This document shows positions 1-5,999 of a DNA stretch of 34,709 nucleotides, one piece after another. This DNA comes from Acidobacteria bacterium 13_2_20CM_57_17 (GTDB lineage Bacteria; Acidobacteriota; Terriglobia; Acidiferrales; UBA7541), in NCBI GenBank assembly GCA_001914785.1, contig MNDE01000140.1:1-34709 (forward strand). Reading direction: 5' to 3'. Within the stretch, counting starts at the first letter, position 1. Every line of letters begins with the position of its first letter. The notes beneath the pieces are model-generated. The model was not told where the DNA came from. It saw only the letters and a program-made list of their open reading frames with translations, and ran no database searches. The translations under genes were made by a program, and so were the position numbers.

Positions 1-212
1 CGCTTTGAATCGCACAGCTTTACGCAGCCTCGTCGTTGATGCGATTCTTCGCAACGGCAAAAGCAGCCGCCCGCGGGAACCTTCTGGAGCAATCCCGGCG
101 TGTCCGCGAGCAGCGTGACCGAACAAGCCAGGAAAACGGCTCCCAAGAGAGATGTCCTCGAGAGAATCCGCCGCGAGATGGTTTTGCGAAAGAGCCCGCA
201 CATGGAGGCCAT
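1..212 (-). CDS. Small secreted cysteine-rich protein, 3' part cut by window edge
   Basis: An open frame enters from the right at ATG 212 and runs off the left edge after 70 codons. The first 36 or so residues are a signal peptide: a basic n-region (RKTISRRILSR) then a hydrophobic stretch (LLGAVFLACSVTLLA). The mature part carries a tight cysteine cluster, C50-x-C52-x-C54, then C63 and C67 in GCVKLC. A second in-frame ATG at 203 is equally possible; no clear Shine-Dalgarno precedes either. The frame upstream is closed by a TAG. The cysteine spacing suggests metal binding or disulfides in the cell envelope, but no family is firmly recognised. Overlapping frames on both strands here lack this signal-peptide logic and are taken as shadows. 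Confidence 0.6.
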   Translation of the reverse strand, partial: MASMCGLFRKTISRRILSRTSLLGAVFLACSVTLLADTPGLLQKVPAGGCFCRCEESHQRRGCVKLCDSK

Positions 213-480
213 TTTGTCGAGAGGCCAGAAAAAAACCGATGGTCCTTCAAGCTCGAAAATCGTGTTACCTGGGTTCTAGAACCAATTGGCAAGGACGCAT
301 TCAGATGAGATGAACAAGAAAGGCTTCCGATTTGGAGTGAAGGGAGTTCCGAATTGAAACCGCTGTGCGGATTTGGCGCATGCGCACAGGCGCTCCACAC
401 AGCTAACCTAAGCATAATCAAGTATTTATGTGGCAATCGTTTGTCCCTCACGTTGGCCGAAACCGTGCATTAACGGTTGT

Positions 481-682
481 GTGGGCGCGTTTCAAAAGAC
501 GAAATGTGAGGAGAGACAAGCGAGGGGGAAGGGGCTTGCTTGTCACTTTTTGCAAATCGTTCCCACCTGCCTCTGAGAGGGAAGCTAGGATGGATGACCC
601 CACGCGCTGGTGTGAAAACGACGCCAGCAATTGAAACGCGCCTTCAGGGGCCCCCGATCCCAAGCGGGGGCCCCTCTTTTTT
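481..682 (+). ncRNA. Candidate structured non-coding RNA ending in its own terminator
   Basis: A perfect 12-bp closing helix pairs 484-495 (GGCGCGTTTCAA) with 631-642. Inside it lie three arms. Arm 1 (499-560) is a long irregular hairpin: ACGA with UCGU, a symmetric AA/AA loop, UGUGAGGAG with CUUUUUGCA (several G-U pairs), then GACAAGC with GCUUGUC. Arm 2 (563-593) has CCA/UGG, CCU/AGG and an inner CCUC/GAGG hairpin. Arm 3 (606-628) pairs GCUGGUGU with ACGCCAGC around GAAAACG. A strong intrinsic terminator starts four bases after the closing helix. No convincing ORF fits this strand. The class is not recognised; a 6S-like RNA or a lineage-specific acidobacterial RNA are possibilities. A weak CATTAA -10 at 468-473 would place the start near the first paired base. 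Confidence 0.6.
647..682 (+). terminator. Strong rho-independent terminator of the RNA candidate
   Basis: A perfect 10-bp stem (GGGGCCCCCG 647-656 with CGGGGGCCCC 665-674) has an 8-base loop and is followed by TCTTTTTT. It faces the + strand and directly follows the closing helix of the RNA candidate. The next 127 bases (683-809) show no gene or clear signal. Confidence 0.9.
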
Positions 683-809
683 CGCGCAGCCCGGACAGAA
701 TCGGAACGATTGTTCTGCCCCAAAGCCTAACCAGTAGTCTCCGTAGCCACATCCGGCCGCATTTACAACGGCGCTTCGGATTCGTTCGATCTGGTCTTTC
801 GGACGTAAA

Positions 810-1031
810 CTAATTCACTTTGCGGGCGACGGCGATGCGTGCCTGGCCGAGCGCATGGGCCACCTGCGTTTCGCGCAGGCGGGAAGCGTCATACTCGAAC
901 GACAACTGCTTCTTCGATTCGTCGATGCGGAACCGACGCAAGCCGTACGTGTTCGCGAATTCGCCCAGGTGCCGCAATTGTTGTTCCGTCAGCGGTGATT
1001 GCAATTCGTAGGTAACTTCGACGAGGGTCAT
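810..1031 (-). CDS. Small HMA-fold-like protein without a metal-binding CxxC
   Basis: A 73-residue protein beginning MTLVEVTYEL. The predicted order strand (TLVEVTYEL), helix (EQQLRHLGEFANTYG), strand (LRRFRID), strand (QLSFEYD), helix (ETQVAHALGQA), strand (RIAVARKV) matches the beta-alpha-beta-beta-alpha-beta ferredoxin fold of heavy-metal-associated domains, but there is no cysteine at all. It lies divergent to the copper ATPase, which fits a metal-related or regulatory role only by context. The start was placed at 1031, not at the upstream ATG 1097, because a perfect TATAAT (1038-1043) sits six bases before it and the longer version would leave almost no space before copA. Function unknown. 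Confidence 0.6.
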   Translation of the reverse strand: MTLVEVTYELQSPLTEQQLRHLGEFANTYGLRRFRIDESKKQLSFEYDASRLRETQVAHALGQARIAVARKVN

Positions 1032-1037
1032 GGCGGC

Positions 1038-1043
1038 ATTATA
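1038..1043 (-). promoter_or_regulatory. TATAAT -10 box placed for a leaderless mRNA
   Basis: TATAAT on the minus strand is followed by GCCGCC and then the ATG at 1031, so transcription would start at or next to the start codon. No Shine-Dalgarno is present. No good -35 is visible. Confidence 0.55.
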
Positions 1044-1103
1044 CCAGCCGCCGCGAAATTCGAGACTATCCGCACGTAACCGGAATTCATCTAACATGGT
1101 GAT

Positions 1104-3536
1104 ATGTCCGATTCATCGCCGGCGCCCAAGCCTCCGATTCCAAGCCTGGCAATCTTAGCTACACCGCCAAAGGTGAAGGATCCCGTCTGCGGAATGACGG
1201 TTACTCCGGAAAAAGCCGCCGCCAAAATCGAGCATGCTGGAAATAGGTATTACTTCTGCTCGAAAGGTTGTGCCGAACGGTTTTCGAGCGAACCGGAGAA
1301 GTTTCTCGCTGCCCCCGCTGTTGCAGGAATGCAGCACGGTTCCGCGTCGGCGGAACACGGGGCGGCGCATCGCCCAGACGTGGCCGCGTCCCGCGTGACA
1401 ACTGACGAAAAAAAGATTCGTTACACCTGTCCGATGCATCCGCAGATCATTCAGGTGGGTCCAGGGAGCTGCCCCATTTGCGGCATGGCCCTCGAACCGA
1501 TGGACGTTTTCGCGGAGGTGGAAGCCGACCCCGAGTACGAGTCCATGCTGCTGCGTTTCTGGATCAGCGCGGTTCTGTCCCTTCCGCTGCTACTCCTTTC
1601 CATGCTGGGGGACTTGGTCGGCGTCCATCTGACGCCCAGCGTTCGAAATGGAGTCGAGTTTTTTCTTGCCACGCCAGCGGTTCTTTGGGGCGGATGGCCA
1701 TTCTTCGAGCGTTTTTGGTCCTCGCTCGTCAATCGCAGCCCGAACATGTTTACGCTGATCGGGCTGGGCACCGGCGCCGCGTACCTCGAAAGCGTTATCG
1801 CTACTTTTTTCCCCCAGGTGTTTCCGGCCTCTTTCCGCGGAATGGATGGCGCCGCGCCGGTTTATTTCGAAGCCGCAGCGGTAATCACCACACTCGTTCT
1901 TCTCGGGCAAGTCTTGGAATTGCGCGCCAGGCAGCGCACCAGCGGAGCGATTCGCGCGCTGTTGAATCTCGCGCCGCAGCAAGCTCACTTGCTTGCGGCG
2001 GATGGCTCGGAAATTGACGTTCCGCTCGATCAAGTGAAACGCGGCGACAAACTTCGTGTACGCCCGGGCGAGCGCATCCCCGTGGATGGCGCCATTCTCG
2101 AAGGCGCGAGCGCCATCGATGAATCCATGGTGACTGGCGAACCCATGCCAGTCGAAAAAGGCGCTGGCGATAAAGTCACCGGTGGAACGCTGAACACCAG
2201 CGGCAGTTTCATCATGGAGGCGGAGCGCGTAGGCAGCGAAACGATGCTGGCGCAAATTGTGAAACTCGTCAGCGAAGCGCAGCGCAGCCGCGCGCCGTTG
2301 CAGCGTCTTGCCGACCGCGTCGCGGCTTATTTTGTCCCGGCGGTGATCGCCGTTGCAATCCTCTCTTTTGCAGGCTGGATCTTGTTCGGCCCAGAGCCGC
2401 GTTTTGCGCACGCGCTGGTGGCGGCTGTGTCCGTACTGATCATTGCGTGCCCGTGCGCGCTAGGTCTGGCGACGCCAATGTCCATCATGGTTGCCGTGGG
2501 CCGCGGCGCGCACGCGGGTGTGCTGGTTCGCAACGCCGAAGCTCTTGAGGCGCTCGCCAAAGTCGACAGGCTGGTCGTGGATAAAACGGGCACGCTCACG
2601 GAAGGCAAGCCCCGCGTTGCTGCAGTGAGTGTTTTCGAAGGAGGAGGCTTCAGCAAGGAAGGATTGTTGTGGCTCGCGGCGAGCGTGGAGAGAGCCAGCG
2701 AGCATCCGCTGGCGCGCGCCATCGTGGATGCGGCAAAAGAGAAGGGAGTCGAACTTGCCGAAGTCAGCGAGTTTCGCGCAACTTCGGGCGGCGGAGCGGA
2801 AGGACGCGTGCTTGAGGATCGAGTCCTTGTCGGGACTCTGCGATTCCTGAAGGAACGGGGAGTAAAAGGCGCAACCGGAGAAACGCTGCCAGGCGTGGAT
2901 TTTGGAATTGAGCGAAGGGCGTCAATGAGTTTTGTTTTCGTGGCGGTGAACGAACATCTAGCCGGAATGATCGTGCTTACCGACTTCATTAAGGAATCGA
3001 CGCCCGAAGCATTGAAGGCCCTGCAAAAAGAGGGCGTGCAAATCGTGATGCTCACGGGTGATCTGGAGACCACGGCGAAATCCATCGCAAAAGAGTTGGG
3101 GATTGAAAAGGTCGAAGCCGAAGTTCTGCCGCAGCAAAAAAGTGAAATCGTGAAGCGGCTGCGCGAGCAAGGCCACGTCGTGGCGATGGCAGGCGATGGA
3201 ATTAACGACGCTCCGGCGCTCGCGGCAGCGGACGTCGGAATCGCCATGGGCACCGGTACGGACGTGGCGATTGAAAACGCGGGCATCACTTTGGTGAAAG
3301 GCGATCTTCGCGGCATCGTCCGCGCGCGCAAACTGAGCCGCGCCACAATTCGCAACATCAAACAGAATCTGGCCTTCGCTTTTCTCTACAACGTGATTGG
3401 AATTCCCGTCGCCGCGGGCGTTTTCTTTCCTTTTTTCGGATGGCTACTGAGCCCCATGATCGCCAGCGCCGCGATGAGTTTCAGCTCCGTGTCCGTCATC
3501 GCCAATGCCCTTCGCCTGCGAAAAGCCTCACTCTAG
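1104..3536 (+). CDS. copA: Copper-translocating P1B-type ATPase with YHS and heavy-metal-binding N-terminus
   Basis: This inner-membrane pump exports Cu(+) using ATP. Residues about 24-68 form a YHS/TRASH-like domain ([22 protein letters not shown]). Residues about 107-133 form a second metal-binding motif ([18 protein letters not shown]). The membrane metal site is C449-P-C451 in [12 protein letters not shown]. The phosphorylated aspartate is D493 in [16 protein letters not shown] is the actuator loop, SEHPLARAI carries the nucleotide-binding HP motif, and [10 protein letters not shown] begins near 697. The final helices carry YN and MSFSS, which fit Cu(+) selectivity (P1B-1). Instead of classic HMA domains it uses YHS plus the CPMHP motif. 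It is monocistronic as far as seen. ATG 1104 has only a weak GGTG upstream. Confidence 0.95.
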   Translation: MSDSSPAPKPPIPSLAILATPPKVKDPVCGMTVTPEKAAAKIEHAGNRYYFCSKGCAERFSSEPEKFLAAPAVAGMQHGSASAEHGAAHRPDVAASRVTTDEKKIRYTCPMHPQIIQVGPGSCPICGMALEPMDVFAEVEADPEYESMLLRFWISAVLSLPLLLLSMLGDLVGVHLTPSVRNGVEFFLATPAVLWGGWPFFERFWSSLVNRSPNMFTLIGLGTGAAYLESVIATFFPQVFPASFRGMDGAAPVYFEAAAVITTLVLLGQVLELRARQRTSGAIRALLNLAPQQAHLLAADGSEIDVPLDQVKRGDKLRVRPGERIPVDGAILEGASAIDESMVTGEPMPVEKGAGDKVTGGTLNTSGSFIMEAERVGSETMLAQIVKLVSEAQRSRAPLQRLADRVAAYFVPAVIAVAILSFAGWILFGPEPRFAHALVAAVSVLIIACPCALGLATPMSIMVAVGRGAHAGVLVRNAEALEALAKVDRLVVDKTGTLTEGKPRVAAVSVFEGGGFSKEGLLWLAASVERASEHPLARAIVDAAKEKGVELAEVSEFRATSGGGAEGRVLEDRVLVGTLRFLKERGVKGATGETLPGVDFGIERRASMSFVFVAVNEHLAGMIVLTDFIKESTPEALKALQKEGVQIVMLTGDLETTAKSIAKELGIEKVEAEVLPQQKSEIVKRLREQGHVVAMAGDGINDAPALAAADVGIAMGTGTDVAIENAGITLVKGDLRGIVRARKLSRATIRNIKQNLAFAFLYNVIGIPVAAGVFFPFFGWLLSPMIASAAMSFSSVSVIANALRLRKASL

Positions 3537-3689
3537 CGAGATCAGGTCAGCGAGAAGGGCAATCTTTGCGTGCCAGTGATCCACTCGGGCGCTCCGATCC
3601 TCCCGAACCAGAGCGCCCAAGCCACTCACCGAAATGGCCCGCGTGAGATTGGCTGTTGCTTAGAAAGGGTTTGATGTTGGCGGGTGTCG

Positions 3690-4301
3690 TCACGAGCACG
3701 TGATGCCGGACTGGGCGGAAGCGACGACGATGTCGATGCTTGGTCCCTTGACGTGCAGCGCATTGACCGTGATGGAGCCGGTATTTCCGCTTGGTGAGAT
3801 GGTCTGCTCGTTGACGATCAGGCTAATGCCGCCTGGCAACGAGATGGCAAGGTTCGGATTGGACACGAGGACTGATTGGCCTGCGGCAACCAGGCCGACG
3901 ACCTCAGCATTCCCGGTGACGGTGGCTTGTCCACTGCTGCAAGTGGCGCTGGAGTTCGATTTCACCACCTCGGCAGCAACCAAGCTGCCCAACAGGCTCA
4001 GGTCAGCGACCGCCGATTGCGACTGACTGCTGGTGCCACTGCCAGAGGTGGTACTTTTCAACGCGTCAGCCGAGGCCAATCCCAAGACATTGAGGCTTGC
4101 CAGGGATGTACTCAGACTCCCGCCGCTTGACGGAAGTGCTCCAGTATCAGCCAGCGCGAGCGAAATCCCTACCGCGCTTGCGCGTAAAGCCACTGCTTCG
4201 CCGCTGAACGTGGTTGCCGCCTGCGCAAAACTGAAGGCAGGGCTGAGAGTTAAAATTGCCACCAAGCAGATCGTGATCGCAGAGTTCTTCTTCGTGTTCA
4301 T
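3690..4301 (-). CDS. Secreted choice-of-anchor-like protein
   Basis: A 203-residue exported protein. Residues 1-28 are a signal peptide (MNTKKNS, then a hydrophobic core, cleaved near SFAQA). The mature part is rich in Ser, Ala, Gly and Val, with alternating short hydrophobic strands, and only two cysteines near C117 plus one near the C-terminus. Such beta-rich sequences (SITVNALHVKGPSIDIVVASAQSG) resemble the choice-of-anchor family of acidobacterial and actinobacterial surface proteins. The ATG at 4301 is supported by an excellent AAGGAG about eight bases upstream. No sorting signal or membrane anchor is visible at the C-terminus. Role unknown; probably surface or extracellular. It stands alone between copA and the HxlR gene. 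Confidence 0.75.
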   Translation of the reverse strand: MNTKKNSAITICLVAILTLSPAFSFAQAATTFSGEAVALRASAVGISLALADTGALPSSGGSLSTSLASLNVLGLASADALKSTTSGSGTSSQSQSAVADLSLLGSLVAAEVVKSNSSATCSSGQATVTGNAEVVGLVAAGQSVLVSNPNLAISLPGGISLIVNEQTISPSGNTGSITVNALHVKGPSIDIVVASAQSGITCS

Positions 4302-4584
4302 TTTGAACGTTCTCCTTTCATCCAGCTAGAGTTAGTAGGCGCAGCTGTATCCAGCGGCGATCGTTCGAGCCGTTGACTACCAACACCCAAGCCTTGCCGA
4401 CATTCACCGGCGGTTTAGGCGAGTTTCGTATTGGGCGGGAAATCCGTGAGCGGGTCGGATGTCAAACAGCGTGTCTATTTGACGGAGGGACACTAGTCCG
4501 GGGGCGGCCACGTACAATAGGGTTTTCTCTTGCTTTGGCGGACAAGAATTCCTGATCGCGCTTTAGGAGAAACACTGCACGTAA

Positions 4585-4917
4585 TCAGCCCAGACTTTTC
4601 TTTGGGCCCATAAGTTTCTTGTGTTTCTTGCCCCACTTCGCCATGAGGGTCAGGACAGGAACAAGAGTTCGTCCGTAACGGGTAAGTTCGTATTCCACGC
4701 CCTCCCAGGCATGTCCGAAGGTTCTCCGAAAAACAATTTGGTCCTCTTCGAGCTCCCGCAGCTGCTCGGTCAGCACCTTTCTTGTGGCCTCCGGAGCATG
4801 TCGTTGCAACTGTCCGAAACGCAAGGGCCGCAGCTTTAATGCGTTGACGAGGATGGGCTTCCATTTACCTTCGATTACGTCGATCGCCGGCCGAACCGGA
4901 CACTCAGAGAGCCGCAT
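4585..4917 (-). CDS. HxlR-family winged-helix transcriptional regulator
   Basis: A 110-residue DNA-binding protein. CPVRPAIDVIEGKWKPILVNALKLRPLRFGQLQRHAPEATRKVLTEQLRELEEDQIV is the typical HxlR helix-turn-helix, with the N-terminal Cys (C6) that in several family members senses electrophiles or redox stress. The wing follows (EYELTRYGRTLVPVL). Family members often control a divergently transcribed neighbour; here that is the monooxygenase-like gene at 5101, with about 180 bp between the starts. A near-perfect palindrome at 4928-4943 lies just upstream of its own start, so autoregulation is likely. The effector cannot be told from the sequence. Confidence 0.88.
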   Translation of the reverse strand: MRLSECPVRPAIDVIEGKWKPILVNALKLRPLRFGQLQRHAPEATRKVLTEQLRELEEDQIVFRRTFGHAWEGVEYELTRYGRTLVPVLTLMAKWGKKHKKLMGPKKSLG

Positions 4918-4927
4918 TTAAAACTCC

Positions 4928-4943
4928 GGTACAAAATTGTGCC
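4928..4943. promoter_or_regulatory. Palindromic operator candidate for the HxlR regulator
   Basis: GGTACAA-AA-TTGTGCC is a 7-2-7 dyad with six of seven symmetric positions. It lies 11-26 bases upstream of the regulator's start and inside the divergent intergenic region, as expected for an HxlR dimer site. A TTGACT at 4952-4957 could be a -35 for the rightward gene, but no -10 was found. Confidence 0.45.
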
Positions 4944-4987
4944 TACTGGACTTGACTACGCACCCGTGTCAAAAAGAGTTTGTGTCG

Positions 4988-5104
4988 ATGAAGAATAACT
5001 CAACTCGACGGATTGCGGAGGCAAGCTTCTCGCGGCTGACCGCGTCCTATGATCTGATCTGCGCGAGGTCAAGTACACAGAGAAATCCTGGAAGGCGGTT
5101 ATGA
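4988..5104 (+). CDS. Possible 38-residue upstream ORF coupled to the monooxygenase gene
   Basis: ATG 4988 opens a 38-codon frame (MKNNSTRRIAEASFSRL...) whose TGA at 5102-5104 overlaps the ATG of the next gene as ATGA, the usual sign of translational coupling. The peptide resembles no known family. It could be a leader peptide, or a remnant of an N-terminal extension, since the downstream gene's own frame is open back to a TGA near 5050 without a start codon. The preceding AAAGAG is a weak ribosome site. Coding status is uncertain. Confidence 0.3.
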   Translation: MKNNSTRRIAEASFSRLTASYDLICARSSTQRNPGRRL

Positions 5105-5412
5105 TCGTTGAATATACGCGGTACAAAATAGACGAACAGCGGCGCGGCACATTCGAGAAAGACTATAAGAAAGCAGGAGAATCTCTCAAAGCTTCCGGCC
5201 ATTGTTTGGCCTACGAGTTGTCCCACTGCACAGAAGATCCAGCGTATTACGTTCTGCGAATCGAGTGGGACTCCGAGGAGGGGCACTTGAAGGGGTTTCG
5301 GACCAGCGCCGAATTCAAATCATTCTTCGCTTCGGTGCAGCCCTATGTGAAGCACATCGAAGAAATGCGCCACTATCAGGTGTTTTCAGCGGACAGGAAA
5401 AAAGACGGGTAG
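5101..5412 (+). CDS. Antibiotic-biosynthesis-monooxygenase-like (ABM, dimeric alpha-beta barrel) protein
   Basis: A 103-residue protein with the ABM layout: strand MIVEYTRYKI, helix RRGTFEKDYKKAGESLKAS, strand HCLAYELSHC, strand YYVLRIEWDS, helix HLKGFRTSAEFKSFFASVQPYV, ending in EEMRHYQVF. Family members are small cofactor-free oxygenases or stress proteins that form dimers; the HIEEMRHY region near residue 80 resembles the usual C-terminal strand. GGAAGGCGG about five bases before ATG 5101 is a good ribosome site. It is divergent from an HxlR regulator and probably controlled by it. Substrate unknown. The following region has no gene until 6000. Confidence 0.75.
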   Translation: MIVEYTRYKIDEQRRGTFEKDYKKAGESLKASGHCLAYELSHCTEDPAYYVLRIEWDSEEGHLKGFRTSAEFKSFFASVQPYVKHIEEMRHYQVFSADRKKDG

Positions 5413-5559
5413 CGGTTTTTTCAGAGCAAGCGTTATGGATTGCATGAACCGCGCGCCAGGGATTTTTGCACACTCGTCCACAGATTTGCACAAGTGTTCG
5501 ATACGAATTTGATTGACGACGAAAACAGGAACATTTATCTTGCGCATCAGATTGAACCG
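5413..5559. other. Non-coding stretch before the hairpin array
   Basis: No convincing gene. The open frame crossing it reads into the array and shows no domain or ribosome site. A degenerate extra copy of the array unit may begin near 5517 (GACGAC...TTGCGC). Confidence 0.4.
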
Positions 5560-5943
5560 GGAAGCTTAAGAACTTTACGGATCAATTTTAGAGGGCGCAG
5601 CAAGATTAAACATCGGCCGCGCCGCGAGATTGAATCGCGAAGCTCGAAGCCTTAACGGTTTCGTCTGGAAGGCGCGACTAGCCTAACGGCGGTCACGCGA
5701 CCAAGTTGGTTCGAGAAGACCAGTAACTTAACAGTTTCGTCGAAGGGGCGCAGCAAGCGTAACAGCGAGTTGTGCCGCGAGACAAAAAACCGGGAAGCGA
5801 AAAGTCAGAACGGGCCGGGTTGGAGGGCGCAATTGCCGCAAGGTGGTTGTGCCGCCGGACGAAATCGAAAAGGTTAGAAACTTTACGGCTCAGTTAGAGG
5901 GCGCAACAGGCTAAACACCGGTTGCGCCCTCAAAATTTTTGAG
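5560..5943. repeat. Degenerate tandem array of about 76-bp hairpin units
   Basis: Five units are anchored on GGCGC at 5594, 5671, 5747, 5826 and 5900 (periods 77, 76, 79, 74). Each begins with a variant of ACTTTACGG or CTTAACGG, then GAGGGCGCA, a short A-rich loop (often TAAACA), and a complementary arm. The arms co-vary: GGCGCAGC pairs with GTTGTGCC (5747/5769), GGCGCAAT with GTTGTGCC (5826/5846), and GAGGGCGCAAC with GTTGCGCCCTC (5897/5921, perfect 11 bp). The last unit runs into a second small dyad, CTCAAAA-TTTTTGAG (5929-5943), which could stop transcription in both directions. The array fills the gap between the convergent genes ending at 5412 and 6000. No transposase is nearby. Confidence 0.75.
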
Positions 5944-5999
5944 CCCGGCTCTCCTCCAACGGGAGTTCATTTCCCTAACATCCACCCACTACTAGCACT

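Noticed and set aside
20..451. 143-residue minus-strand ORF and 90-residue plus-strand ORF at the left edge
   Set aside because: Both overlap the signal-peptide frame 1-212 out of phase and lack domains or ribosome sites.
428..634. 68-residue ORF on the + strand
   Set aside because: It covers the folded RNA, starts without a ribosome site and ends at the closing helix; the structure explains the sequence better.
2327..3361. 344-residue minus-strand ORF
   Set aside because: Antisense shadow of copA with Ser/Ala/Thr-rich nonsense composition.
5440..5655. 71-residue ORF
   Set aside because: It reads into the hairpin array, has no ribosome site or domain, and its composition follows the repeat.
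5560..5943. Integron attC or gene-cassette array
   Set aside because: No GTTRRRY core sites with matching inverse cores, no cassette ORFs and no integrase.
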